DNA of 63,991 bases, taken from a virus. Location: the IMG/VR virus record IMGVR_UViG_3300036780_000089, positions 1-63,991 of that record, one strand, 5' to 3'. Position 1 is the stretch's first letter. Every line of letters begins with the position of its first letter. The notes below the pieces were generated by a model that did no database searches, had not been told where the DNA came from, and saw only the letters and a program-made list of their open reading frames with translations. Positions 15,829 through 24,197 of this stretch are shown piece after piece. A program made the position numbers and the translations under genes.

Positions 15829-16595
15829 CCACCCTTGCCCCGCCGAGCATTCCCGCGCCGCCAAGCGGTACGGCCGCCCTCGCCGAGGACATTCGCGGCG
15901 TCGTCATCGACGCGGCCCGCCGCGCGCCACGCAGCCAGCAAACCGCCCTCGGCCCGTCCGAGATCGGCGAGGCGTGCGCCCGCAAGCTCAGTTACAAGCT
16001 CATGGCGCACACGGAATACAACGCCGGTTCCGACCCGTGGCCCTCGATAGTCGGCACCGCTGTGCACGCCTGGCTAGCCGACGCGTTCCTTGCCGTCAAC
16101 GAACGATTGGGCCGGATTCGCTATCTCGTTGAGCAGCGGCTCACGATCAGGGACGGCCTCACCGGCACGTGCGATTTGTACGACGTCGACCGGGGCATGG
16201 TCATTGATCACAAAGTGCCCGGCACCACGTCCATGACCAAGACGAAAAAAGACGGCCCGTCACCCACCTACCGGGCGCAAGCACACCTCTACGGCCTCGG
16301 CTATGCGCGGCTCGGCCTGCCCGTGCGTGACGTCGCGTTGGCGCTGTATCCGCGCGGCGGGATGCTGTCCGGTCTGTGGATATGGTCGCAGCCCTACGAC
16401 GAAACCGTGGCGCTCCAAGCACTCGCGCGGCATGACGCGATCCTCGAAGCCGCGTGCGCGCTGGACGTGGCGCACCATCCCGAGCGGTACCGGCAGATTC
16501 CGCGCACGGTCGGTCACGCGTGCACCTATTGCCCGTACTGGCGTCCCGGCCGTGATACCGGCGACGGATGCCCCGGCCACCTGGAAGACGAATGA
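15819..16595 (+). CDS. RecB/Cas4-like PD-(D/E)XK exonuclease with Fe-S cluster cysteines
   Basis: 258 aa. GTAVHAWLADAF, then TGTCDLYDVDRGMVIDHKV, give the PD-(D/E)XK active site (Asp, then Asp-x-Lys). An early Cys (GEACARKLSYKL) and a C-terminal CTYCPYW with a last Cys in GCPGH match the 1+3 cysteine layout of Cas4/AddB-type Fe-S nucleases. It would resect dsDNA ends for phage recombination with the SSB-like protein at 17478. The last 42 bp, coding for the final Cys and C-terminus, are repeated 188 bp downstream. Confidence 0.82.
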   Translation: MELTTLAPPSIPAPPSGTAALAEDIRGVVIDAARRAPRSQQTALGPSEIGEACARKLSYKLMAHTEYNAGSDPWPSIVGTAVHAWLADAFLAVNERLGRIRYLVEQRLTIRDGLTGTCDLYDVDRGMVIDHKVPGTTSMTKTKKDGPSPTYRAQAHLYGLGYARLGLPVRDVALALYPRGGMLSGLWIWSQPYDETVALQALARHDAILEAACALDVAHHPERYRQIPRTVGHACTYCPYWRPGRDTGDGCPGHLEDE

Positions 16596-16783
16596 CGATG
16601 GATGCAAGGCAACGGGCGGTAGCTCGCGCTACCGAGGCCGCTCAGTCGCTGCCGGAAAACCAGCGGTTGAACTACATGGCAGATGCGGCTCAGCGGTTTC
16701 ACCATGCGGCAGGACAGTCCACGGTCACCACGAACGCCGACGATACCGGCGACGGATGCCCCGGCCACCTGGAAGACGAATGA
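16554..16783 (+). repeat. 42-bp direct repeat bounding a 188-bp unit
   Basis: 16554-16595 and 16742-16783 are identical over 42 bp. The first copy ends the exonuclease gene, the second ends the 63-aa gene inside the unit, so both proteins finish with DTGDGCPGHLEDE. Confidence 0.93.
16592..16783 (+). CDS. 63-aa protein sharing its C-terminus with the exonuclease
   Basis: ATG 16592 overlaps the exonuclease stop (ATGA). The body is helical (ARQRAVARATEAAQSLPE, NYMADAAQRFHHAAGQ) and the last 13 residues are the same as those of the exonuclease, coded by the direct repeat. It carries one copy of the Cys that completes the nuclease Fe-S motif. It may be a real small partner or a by-product of a tandem duplication. 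Confidence 0.55.
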   Translation: MTMDARQRAVARATEAAQSLPENQRLNYMADAAQRFHHAAGQSTVTTNADDTGDGCPGHLEDE

Positions 16784-17106
16784 ACCACGTTTACCGCACG
16801 GGCAGTCACAACGCCCGCAACATCTACCGGTGCGGCCGAGACCGCGACACAGACGAACACGTGGGCGTCACGTTCGCACCGGAATTCGCGCGCTACATCG
16901 TGCGCACCCTCAACCTGTACACGAATCACGCCAACGCCTATGACGCGTTGCACCGCATCGCCGAGGCGCACCGGCAAGTCGTGGACGCCGCTGGTGGCGT
17001 GTCTGGCTATTGCTGCGAATGCGATCAGGTGTGGCCGTGCCCTACCCGCAAGTGGGCCACGCTGTCCGTCGGCAGCCCCTTGGAACCATGGGACGCCGAC
17101 ACGTGA
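16780..17106 (+). CDS. Conserved small phage protein with CCECDQVWPCPTR motif, 108 aa
   Basis: ATG 16780 overlaps the previous stop. The C-terminal YCCECDQVWPCPTRKWA is a zinc-ribbon variant repeated in many actinophage early proteins. The N-terminal part is helical (HVGVTFAPEFARYIVRTLN). Function unknown; position suggests a replication/recombination accessory. Confidence 0.65.
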   Translation: MNHVYRTGSHNARNIYRCGRDRDTDEHVGVTFAPEFARYIVRTLNLYTNHANAYDALHRIAEAHRQVVDAAGGVSGYCCECDQVWPCPTRKWATLSVGSPLEPWDADT

Positions 17107-17393
17107 CCAGCACGGCGGAAGCGCTCGAATGTCCACGATGCCAACGCGGCGCCGAACTGTGGCCCTGTCCACGATGCGCCCGTGAGATGTGCTGGTGGTG
17201 TCTGTGGGCGCACGCCGACGATGCCCCTGACGACCCGACCGACGATGACAACGGGAGTCCCGACGATGACCACTCACGATTGCCCCGGTGGATGCGGCGC
17301 GCCCGTCGTGCGGCATCGGTTCGCGTGCGGCGTGTGTTGGCGTCGCCTGCCCGCACAGCTGCGCCGCGCGATCACCAGCACCTACAACGTTGA
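17103..17393 (+). CDS. Zinc-ribbon protein, 96 aa, overlapping the next gene
   Basis: GTG start overlaps the preceding stop. CPRCQRGAELWPCPRCAREM and CWWCLWAH hold three cysteine pairs. After about residue 54 an acidic stretch and then an Arg-rich tail are read through the region that also encodes the 71-aa protein in another frame; the tail may not be constrained. Confidence 0.58.
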   Translation: MTSTAEALECPRCQRGAELWPCPRCAREMCWWCLWAHADDAPDDPTDDDNGSPDDDHSRLPRWMRRARRAASVRVRRVLASPARTAAPRDHQHLQR

Positions 17394-17481
17394 CCACACC
17401 GCACACGCCCGCGCCATGGTGCGCGCCATGCACTGGTACTGCGACATTCCGCTACAACGCAAGGGAGCACCGTCCCAATGA
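17266..17481 (+). CDS. Zinc-ribbon protein, 71 aa
   Basis: ATG 17266 has GGGAG 9 nt upstream and lies 128 nt inside the previous frame. CPGGCGAPVVRHRFACGVCW is a clean two-pair zinc ribbon, followed by a helical RRLPAQLRRAITSTYN. Its stop overlaps the ATG of the SSB-like gene. It is a recurrent phage type and more convincing than the end of the overlapping gene. Confidence 0.68.
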   Translation: MTTHDCPGGCGAPVVRHRFACGVCWRRLPAQLRRAITSTYNVDHTAHARAMVRAMHWYCDIPLQRKGAPSQ

Positions 17482-18164
17482 ATCTGGACACATTCACCCC
17501 GCCTATCCGTGAGGAAGGCGACCGGGTGCCCGCCAAGGAAATGGTGGGACGTCCGCTCGTCGTCCAAGTGCGCGAACACCGGACCGGCGTCAAAACCACA
17601 TTCAACTCAGACCCGGCCGACACCAAGCGGTTTAAGCCCGAGGGCGGCGAGGCCGTACACCTCGATATGGTCGACCTCACCACGGGCGCCGTCTACATCG
17701 GCGTGTTGTGGTTCAACGGCGCCATTGTAGACAGTCTCAAGCCCTACGTGGCGCAGACGTTGCCGGTGAAACTGTTCTATGACACCCCCAAGGGCGGCGG
17801 AACCAATCCCTACCTGAACGTGGAACCGCTCACCGCCAATGAGCTTGCCGCCGCGCAACAGTGGGCCAACGCCAACCCGGACCGGTTCGAGCGGGAACGT
17901 GCCGCGCGGGCCGCACAGGCAGCGCAGAACGCCGCCAACGGCACCAACGGAACCGCCCCGGCCGCCGCGCCACTGGCCACCCTGCCCGCCGCCGCACCGA
18001 CCTACGCGCCACCCGCACCCGCACCCGTGCAACAGTTCGCGCCGCTCGGCAACGCGCCCGCCGCAGCGCCGCCGAGCGTCCCGGCCGCCGCGCCCACCGT
18101 GGACGTCAACGACCCGGCGATTCAAGCGCTGTTGGCCCAAATCGCCGGGCAACAGCAACGATAG
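17478..18164 (+). CDS. SSB-like / ssDNA-binding phage protein, 228 aa
   Basis: N-terminal 115 residues form beta strands (GRPLVVQVREHRTGVKTTF, VHLDMVDLTTGAVYIGVLWF) like the OB-fold-type single-strand-binding proteins of actinophages. An Ala/Pro-rich flexible linker leads to a short conserved tail, DPAIQALLAQIAGQQQR, placed like the protein-interaction tip of SSB. It follows the exonuclease module, as expected for a recombination partner. Confidence 0.65.
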   Translation: MNLDTFTPPIREEGDRVPAKEMVGRPLVVQVREHRTGVKTTFNSDPADTKRFKPEGGEAVHLDMVDLTTGAVYIGVLWFNGAIVDSLKPYVAQTLPVKLFYDTPKGGGTNPYLNVEPLTANELAAAQQWANANPDRFERERAARAAQAAQNAANGTNGTAPAAAPLATLPAAAPTYAPPAPAPVQQFAPLGNAPAAAPPSVPAAAPTVDVNDPAIQALLAQIAGQQQR

Positions 18165-18174
18165 CGCGGTCACC

Positions 18175-18405
18175 ATGACATTCGCGGCATCCACGACCAC
18201 GCTGTACGCGCTGCGACACACCGTCTGTGGACACGTGGTCGGCGTCGGCAACAGCCCGGCCATTCTCGAACGCGTCCAAGCGAGGTCGGCGCCCGGTTGG
18301 GCGTGCGACTGGCGGATCACGCCGAACCCGACCGACGCCGACCTAGCTCAACTTATCCGTGGCGAACGGTGCTCCTACTGCGCATCCGTTGCCGACAACC
18401 GATAG
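18175..18405 (+). CDS. Small phage protein, 76 aa
   Basis: ATG 18175. TLYALRHTVCGHVVGVG and a C-terminal CSYCA may bind zinc. No family recognised. It is 10 bp after the SSB-like gene. Confidence 0.58.
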   Translation: MTFAASTTTLYALRHTVCGHVVGVGNSPAILERVQARSAPGWACDWRITPNPTDADLAQLIRGERCSYCASVADNR

Positions 18406-18430
18406 GTACGAAAGGAAACCGTATTACCGA

Positions 18431-18841
18431 ATGACTGACACCACTCCCGTAGAAGTGATCGAACCGACCGAGACCGATCCGACCGAGGCACCGACCGAGG
18501 CCGAGCCGACCGAGGCACCGACCGAGGCGCCAAGCGAGACCGAATCGCCCGACGCGCCGAGTGAGCCGACCACTGGACAGACCAATCCGACCGTTCAGCT
18601 CGGTGACGGCGTGGCGTACATGCTCAGCGAGTACGACGTGCAGTTGATCAACTCGGCGGACCCGGCAGGAAACCACCGCAACACCGTCTATGCCGGACAG
18701 CGTTATCCGGCCCTGGTGACCGCCGTGTTTTCCCCGTCGTGCGTCAACCTGCGCGTGTTCCTCGACGGTGCCGGGCCAGGCTCCGACTACTGGGCTACGT
18801 CCCGGCAGTCCGGTGACCAGCCGTCACAGTGGCGCGTCTGA
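18431..18841 (+). CDS. Phage protein with PTEA repeats, 136 aa
   Basis: An acidic N-terminal third made of repeated Pro-Thr-Glu-Ala units (TEAPTEAEPTEAPTEAPSE) precedes a conserved domain with DGVAYMLSEYDVQLINSADP and DYWATSRQSGDQPSQW, found in other actinophages. The repeats come from a 12-bp DNA unit (GACCGAGGCACC and variants) that could vary by slippage. Function unknown. AAAGGAAACC precedes the ATG. Confidence 0.66.
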   Translation: MTDTTPVEVIEPTETDPTEAPTEAEPTEAPTEAPSETESPDAPSEPTTGQTNPTVQLGDGVAYMLSEYDVQLINSADPAGNHRNTVYAGQRYPALVTAVFSPSCVNLRVFLDGAGPGSDYWATSRQSGDQPSQWRV

Positions 18842-19015
18842 GCATTGCCCCTGGTGGCCGACCCGTAGGTAAGAGCGGGCAACACGTCACGCAACCCCCA
18901 GAGTCCGTGACACGGGTTTCACAGCAGAGAACGGGTGGACCCACCCGCCGCCACCACCAGCCGCGCACCGCGCGACACACCCCGAGGCACCAGCCACCCC
19001 GAGCGGAGGTCTGTC

Positions 19016-21508
19016 GTGGACGACCCCGAACGTCCAACTACCACCGACACGGCCACCGTCCGCGCTGCTGCTCTCGCGTGGTGCGCGGCCGGATGCTCCG
19101 TTGTCCGCGTCGCCGTGGACGGCAGTAAAGCGCCCCTCGGCGCCTGGAAAGCCGCCCAATCGCAGCGCGCCGACACCACCACCGTCACCCGCTGGTTTGC
19201 CAGCGGACACCCCGGCGTCGGCGTCGTGTGCGGCGCCATATCCGGCAACCTCGAAATGCTCGAAATCGAGGGGCGCGGCGTCATCGACCACACCGCCGAG
19301 CATTTCCTCCGCGCATTCGCCGAGCACGACGTGACCGAGCTGCGCGACCGGATTGTGTCCGGCTACACGGAAGCATCCCCGGCCGGTGGTCTACACCTGT
19401 ACTACCGGGTAGCCGACGCGCCCGCGTTGGGCAACGTGAAACTTGCTCAGCGGCCCACCCCGGACGGCGGCGTGACACCGTTGATCGAAACACGCGGTGA
19501 GGGCGGTTTCGTGATCGTCGCGCCCTCACACGGACCCGTGCACCCCACCGGCCGACCCTGGCGGCGCGTCACCGGCAGTCCCGTCACCATCGCCACCGTC
19601 ACCGCCGAGGAACGCGACGCGGTACACGAGATAGCGCGCACGTTCGACGAAACGCCGCCACCCGACCCGCTACCCGACCCGGTGACACTGGACAAACGCG
19701 ACGGTCGCACGCCACCCGGCGCCGACTACAACCAACGCGCCACGTGGGATGACGTACTCACCCCGGCAGGCTGGACGACGGTAGCGCGACACGGCGGACG
19801 GACACTGTGGCGGCGCCCCGGCAAACGCCTCGGTGTCAGCGCCGCGACCGGTGGCCCCGGCGGCGACTACCTCTATGTGTGGTCGACGTCAACCGAGCTG
19901 CCCGCCGAAACCGGGCTGTCCAAGTGGCGCGCGTACACCATGCTGCGCCACGGCGGGGACTTCCACGCGGCAGCGAAAGCGCTCAACGCGGCCGGGTACG
20001 GCGAGAAGACGTCGCCGCCACAACCGCACCGGCCCGTGCGGCTCACTGTCCTACCGGGCTACGGCGGCGGCAGCGTGAACGGCAGCACGCCGAACGGTGC
20101 CCTAGCGGCCACGCTGCCCGCCGAGGCCGCGCCCGTCGGGGCGACCACCCACGCGCGCACCGATGACGCCGTGGCGCTCGCCCTGGTCGACACGTACGGG
20201 TCGACGCTGCGCTACTGCCCGGAACGCGGTCGATGGTTGCATTGGGACGGCCACCTGTGGCGCTGGTGTGAGCGTGAGGGCGGCGTGGTACGTGAGCACG
20301 TCAAGGCCGTGGCGCGTGGGCTGGCCGAGGATGACGCCGCCGACGTTCGGCACAAGGTGCGCGCCCTGTCCGGGCAAGGCACCTCGGCCATCGTCCAGCA
20401 AGCCAGCAGTGACCCGCGCGTGGTCGTCCGCCTGGCCGAGCTGGACGCCCGACCGTTCGAGCTGAACACGCCGAGCGGCATCGTGGACCTACGGACCGGG
20501 GCGCTCATGCCGCCCGACCCGTCACACCTGCACACCCGGTCCACCACGACCGCCCCCGGCCCGGCCGCCCGGACCGATGCGTGGCACGCGTTCCTCGGCG
20601 CCACGTTCGCGGGGCACGCCGACGACCTCACCGGCTACGTGCAACGCCTGGTGGGCTACTCGGCGACCGGCGCCGTCCGAGATCACATACTGCCGTTCGC
20701 CTACGGTTCCGGCGCCAACGGCAAAAGCGTGTTGCTCGGCGCCGTGGCCAGCGTGCTCGGCGACTACGCCACGGTGGCGCCGAGCGGCTTTCTCATGGCC
20801 CAACAGAATGCGAAACATGAGACCGAAATAGCCGACCTCGCCGGGGCCCGATTCGTCGTCTGCTCCGAGCTGAACGAGGGCGACCAGTTCGACGAAGCAC
20901 GCGTCAAACTATTGACCGGCAAAGACACCATCAAAGCACGCTACATGCGACAGGACTATTTCTCGTTTGCGCCCACACATCACCTATGGCTCATGGGCAA
21001 CCATCAACCCACCATCGCATCCGGTGGCCCCGCATTCTGGCGGCGGTTGAGAATCATTCCATTCACTAACATTGTCCCACTCGGCGAACAAGACCCCGAC
21101 CTAGCCGACACATTGGCGAGCGAACACGGTTCGGCGGTGTTGGCGTGGATTGTGGCGGGTGCCGTGGATTACCTCGGCGGCGGCTTGCGGGAACCGGCCA
21201 GCGTGCACGCTGCGACCGAGGGATACGAACGTGATCAGGACACGGTGAGCCAATTCGTTTCGGAATGCTGTCGTGTGGGCGGCGGTGACAGTGTGCGAAT
21301 CCAGGTCGGAACGTTGCGGGGAATGTACGAGAAGTGGTGCCGTACCGAGGGATACGCGCCCGTGTCCGCCAAGGCGCTCGGCATGGCGTTGTGCCGAATC
21401 GAGGGCGTCGGCCCGGCCCGCTCGAACGGTGTGCGGCTCTACACCGGACTGTCACTGAGCGGACCGGCGGCCGATGACGCGTACGGCACTGGTTGGGGCG
21501 ACCGATGA
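19016..21508 (+). CDS. Replication primase-helicase (Prim-Pol + D5_N + SF3 helicase)
   Basis: 830 aa. Residues 10-180 form a bifunctional DNA primase/polymerase N-terminal domain (APLGAWKAAQ, GVVCGAISGNLEMLEIEG). A D5_N region follows (about 390-530), then an SF3 helicase with Walker A GSGANGKS near residue 564, FVVCSELNEG as Walker B-like, and sensor LWLMGNHQP. It would prime and unwind at the phage origin. GTG 19016 has GGAGG at ideal spacing, so the upstream in-frame ATG at 18935 was rejected. A candidate origin lies directly downstream. Confidence 0.9.
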   Translation: MDDPERPTTTDTATVRAAALAWCAAGCSVVRVAVDGSKAPLGAWKAAQSQRADTTTVTRWFASGHPGVGVVCGAISGNLEMLEIEGRGVIDHTAEHFLRAFAEHDVTELRDRIVSGYTEASPAGGLHLYYRVADAPALGNVKLAQRPTPDGGVTPLIETRGEGGFVIVAPSHGPVHPTGRPWRRVTGSPVTIATVTAEERDAVHEIARTFDETPPPDPLPDPVTLDKRDGRTPPGADYNQRATWDDVLTPAGWTTVARHGGRTLWRRPGKRLGVSAATGGPGGDYLYVWSTSTELPAETGLSKWRAYTMLRHGGDFHAAAKALNAAGYGEKTSPPQPHRPVRLTVLPGYGGGSVNGSTPNGALAATLPAEAAPVGATTHARTDDAVALALVDTYGSTLRYCPERGRWLHWDGHLWRWCEREGGVVREHVKAVARGLAEDDAADVRHKVRALSGQGTSAIVQQASSDPRVVVRLAELDARPFELNTPSGIVDLRTGALMPPDPSHLHTRSTTTAPGPAARTDAWHAFLGATFAGHADDLTGYVQRLVGYSATGAVRDHILPFAYGSGANGKSVLLGAVASVLGDYATVAPSGFLMAQQNAKHETEIADLAGARFVVCSELNEGDQFDEARVKLLTGKDTIKARYMRQDYFSFAPTHHLWLMGNHQPTIASGGPAFWRRLRIIPFTNIVPLGEQDPDLADTLASEHGSAVLAWIVAGAVDYLGGGLREPASVHAATEGYERDQDTVSQFVSECCRVGGGDSVRIQVGTLRGMYEKWCRTEGYAPVSAKALGMALCRIEGVGPARSNGVRLYTGLSLSGPAADDAYGTGWGDR

Positions 21509-21556
21509 CCGATGCGACCCGACCCGCAGTGCCTCATCTGGCCGGTAGGGACGTGT

Positions 21557-21703
21557 ATCCGAGGCGCTGTGACGCGTTTTCGACCGGATGCGTCCGACAC
21601 GTAGTGCCGCGTTTTCGCGTTCCCCCCTTCGCGTGCGCGCGCGAAGCCACGAAGCAGGAAAAGCGGCACTACGCGTCACTAGGAACACATAGTGTCGTGT
21701 TTT
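21557..21703. other. Candidate phage replication origin with iterons
   Basis: Four copies of a roughly 20-24-bp element read on the minus strand as GAAAACGCGGCACTACGTGT or close variants: 21557-21581, 21592-21616, 21682-21703 in one orientation and 21659-21679 in the other. The following 21705-21760 is the most AT-rich stretch nearby. Position right after the helicase gene fits an origin recognised by it. Confidence 0.55.
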
Positions 21704-21787
21704 CCCACCATATAAAGCTATACGTACGCACACAGATAGGCCGTTATATGTCGACGCGGGCACTATCCGACCCTGCCGAGGCGGTTC

Positions 21788-22216
21788 ATGATCCACTTTG
21801 AGACGACCCGGCCACGCGGCGACCGGTGCCCCCGATGCGGCCGACTCAGGCTCACCGGACTCGCCGAGGGCATCCCGTACCGCGCCGAACCGGCGCCGCT
21901 CAACGCACGCGCCGAATTGCTCGCTCGTGTCGGCGGCCGAGCGTCCTACGCGATATGCGGCGGCATGCTGGTGTGGCGCACCCCGGAACGCATACGCGGC
22001 GACTTCCGGGGACGACCGATTGTGTTCGCGGATCACCGTTGCGCCACGCCCGCCGAGGCCACCGACATTGACCCGCGATTCCTGCCCGCCGTGGCCGAAT
22101 TCCTCGCCAAGCTCGCCGACGCCGGTCGGTGGTCCGATGTGGAAATCGACGCATTCACGGTGTTGGCGTGTCAGCTCGGCGCCCGCGTCGTCGCCACCGA
22201 TGAACCACCGTTCTAA
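21788..22216 (+). CDS. Conserved phage protein with N-terminal zinc pair, 142 aa
   Basis: CPRCGRLRLTGLAEGIPYRA opens the protein; the rest is alpha-helical with LACQLGARVVATDEPPF at the end. The pattern recurs in actinophage early regions. Function unknown. Confidence 0.65.
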   Translation: MIHFETTRPRGDRCPRCGRLRLTGLAEGIPYRAEPAPLNARAELLARVGGRASYAICGGMLVWRTPERIRGDFRGRPIVFADHRCATPAEATDIDPRFLPAVAEFLAKLADAGRWSDVEIDAFTVLACQLGARVVATDEPPF

Positions 22217-22230
22217 GGGAACGAATACAC

Positions 22231-22503
22231 ATGGACCATTCCGCATCGCAGTACCGGGCGCGCCACACGCCGTGCCGGTGCGACACGTGCAAGGCCGACC
22301 ACCGACGACGCCACGCCGCCGAGCGTGCCGCACGCTACGCCGAACGCATTGTCAGGAATGGCCGTCCATTCGCCACGAATCCCGTCGTGCGGCACGGCAC
22401 GCACACCGCGTACGGCTACTACGGGTGTCGCTGCGATGAATGCATAGCGTTCAACACCGATGCCAGTCGCCGCTATCGACTACACCGTCAACGCAAAGGC
22501 TGA
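22231..22503 (+). CDS. Basic Cys-rich phage protein, 90 aa
   Basis: PCRCDTCKADHRRR, then HGTHTAYGYYGCRCDEC, give paired cysteines in an Arg- and His-rich protein, consistent with a small nucleic-acid-binding zinc protein. Known as a recurrent actinophage type, function undefined. TAAGGGA lies before the ATG. Confidence 0.65.
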   Translation: MDHSASQYRARHTPCRCDTCKADHRRRHAAERAARYAERIVRNGRPFATNPVVRHGTHTAYGYYGCRCDECIAFNTDASRRYRLHRQRKG

Positions 22504-22507
22504 TTTG

Positions 22508-23194
22508 ATGAGCACTTCCCGTTCGTTCGCCGACCCGTTGAATCCATCGGGGGACGGCAGCGCCTACTACGCCGACGCCGCCGAGCTGCCCGCCGAGGCG
22601 CTGAGCGCCCCTGTGAGCGCCGAGACGCCCCCGGTGGACCCAACCGACGACCCGGACGCCGCCGAGGCCGCAGAGAGCCGCACAGCGGCCCGCAACGCCA
22701 ACGCTCGCCGAGGCAAGGCGAACGGGGATCGGGGCAAGCGGGCCGAACGCGCCCTAGTCGCATGGCTGCGCGCCCACGGGTGGCCCGGCGCCGAGCGGAC
22801 CGTGCGCACCGGCCACCGGACGCGGCAGCGCGTGAGCGTCGACAAGGGCGACGTGGACGGCACCCCCGGCGTGTGCTGGCAGCTCAAAGACGTGGCGGAC
22901 GCCGCGTTGCATCGGGTGCCGGTGTGGCTCAACGAGACCGAGCGGCAACGCATGGCGGCCGGGGCCGACCTCGGCGTGTTGGTCGTCAAGCGGCGCGGGC
23001 ACTCCGACCCCGGCGACTGGTGGGCGTGGGTGCCGCTCGTCACGCTCATGCACGGCGTGATGACACCGGCCGCCGCCAGCGGGATCGGCGCCGCGCGCAT
23101 GTTCACCGTGCCCGTCCGCCTGGCCGTGGCCGACCTCGCGCCGATCCTGCGCCACCAGGGTTACGGGACACCGTTCGACGGGGACGCGGCGTGA
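22508..23194 (+). CDS. Holliday-junction-resolvase-like PD-(D/E)XK nuclease, 228 aa
   Basis: A disordered acidic N-terminus of about 75 residues, then a basic helix (NGDRGKRAERALVAWLRAHG) and a core with KGDVDGTPGVCWQLKDV, where Asp, Gln/Glu and Lys positions match a PD-(D/E)XK nuclease. WLNETERQRMAAGADLGVLV then VKRRG follow. It probably resolves branched replication or packaging intermediates. Start ATG 22508 has AAAGG upstream. Confidence 0.72.
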   Translation: MSTSRSFADPLNPSGDGSAYYADAAELPAEALSAPVSAETPPVDPTDDPDAAEAAESRTAARNANARRGKANGDRGKRAERALVAWLRAHGWPGAERTVRTGHRTRQRVSVDKGDVDGTPGVCWQLKDVADAALHRVPVWLNETERQRMAAGADLGVLVVKRRGHSDPGDWWAWVPLVTLMHGVMTPAAASGIGAARMFTVPVRLAVADLAPILRHQGYGTPFDGDAA

Positions 23195-23853
23195 TCACCG
23201 TGTGCGCGTTGGGCTGCACCACCCGCGACGGTCACCCGGTCGCCGCCCCTACCGGATACCGGCTGTGCGACCGGTGTTCGCTGCGCATGCGGGACACCTT
23301 CGCCGACATTGTCGACCGGTGGTGCCGGATCGTGCCGACAACCGCATTGTTGCTGACCTCGCCGACCACCGGCCGACGTGCGCCCGGATTCGCGTCGACA
23401 CCACCCGGAAACGTGCATCTCATGGCCATGCGTGATCCGCGTACACGTGCCGCTGAGCAGGGCGATATCCGGTCACCACTGGAAGTGACGCATTGGTGGG
23501 CGAGCTTTGTTCGGGACCAACGCGGAATACGTGCGCCGGAATTCGCCACGGTCACCACGGAGATATCCACCCTGTCCTTCCACTGGGATTGGATCACGCG
23601 CGAATTCGAGGCCGATCACCTGGTCGGCCTGGCGTACGAATTGGGCGCCGTGCGTGCACAGTTGCACGTCGTCACCGACGACCCGCCGCCGCCGACCGTG
23701 GGCTATTGCACGGCCATCGTGGACGGTCGGCGCTGCGCCGCGCCGTTGTCGCTGCCGCCGCGTGGCGGGACGATGATTCGCTGCCCGGCGTGTCCGGCGA
23801 GTTACGATGGTGTCAAGTTGATCAGGCTGTATCAGGAGGACAGCTCGGCATGA
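23191..23853 (+). CDS. Phage zinc-site protein, 220 aa
   Basis: GTG 23191 overlaps the previous stop. ALGCTTRDGHPVAAPTGYRL then CDRC forms an N-terminal zinc site; a C-terminal YCTAIVDGRRCAAPLSL and MIRCPACPASYDG form another. The middle is helical. A two-ended zinc protein of this type is common next to a small HTH gene in actinophages, as here. Function unknown. Confidence 0.66.
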   Translation: MITVCALGCTTRDGHPVAAPTGYRLCDRCSLRMRDTFADIVDRWCRIVPTTALLLTSPTTGRRAPGFASTPPGNVHLMAMRDPRTRAAEQGDIRSPLEVTHWWASFVRDQRGIRAPEFATVTTEISTLSFHWDWITREFEADHLVGLAYELGAVRAQLHVVTDDPPPPTVGYCTAIVDGRRCAAPLSLPPRGGTMIRCPACPASYDGVKLIRLYQEDSSA

Positions 23854-24026
23854 TTCCGGTGACGGCGGCGCTCGCCGTGCTCATGGTCCACCAATCGGGC
23901 GAGCCGTGTACGCCCGCGACGTTGCGGCAGTGGGTGCGGCGCGGCCACATTCGCCGCACTCCCAAGGGATATGACCTCGCGTCCATCGCGGACTACCTCG
24001 AACACCGGGCCGTAAACCGCGTTTAA
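23850..24026 (+). CDS. Small MerR-like HTH protein, 58 aa
   Basis: ATG 23850 overlaps the previous stop. PCTPATLRQWVRRGHIRRTP is a winged HTH, and YDLASIADYLEHRA closes the domain. Likely a DNA-binding regulator or accessory factor; last gene of the early operon before a structured intergenic region. Confidence 0.65.
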   Translation: MIPVTAALAVLMVHQSGEPCTPATLRQWVRRGHIRRTPKGYDLASIADYLEHRAVNRV

Positions 24027-24044
24027 GCGTTGACAGCGTGGCCG

Positions 24045-24171
24045 GTGACGTGTCACGGTCCGTGGCGGATCACTCTGCGCACCGGACGGTGACGGTTCCG
24101 GTTCCGTCGTGACACACAACCCGTGGGGAACGCCGCTGCTGGCCTGTGCCGACACGGTGCGGGTTGTGTGT
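24045..24171. promoter_or_regulatory. Structured intergenic region: dyad and long hairpin
   Basis: TTGACA (24030) is followed by the dyad GTGAC-GT-GTCAC (24045-24056). A perfect 12-bp stem ACACACAACCCG (24112-24123) / CGGGTTGTGTGT (24160-24171) encloses 36 nt with internal pairing. No U-run follows, so attenuation or a structured leader is as likely as termination. Confidence 0.55.
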
Positions 24172-24197
24172 TGCACTCTCGCGATCGGACAGACGCC

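Noticed and set aside
16303-16779. Long upstream extension of the 108-aa gene
   Set aside because: Runs antiphase through the exonuclease active site; the ATG at 16780 overlaps the preceding stop as in the rest of the operon.
21505-21801. Frame starting in the helicase stop
   Set aside because: Its DNA consists of iteron-like repeats and a low-GC block, the protein has no fold-like pattern, and it overlaps the next gene.
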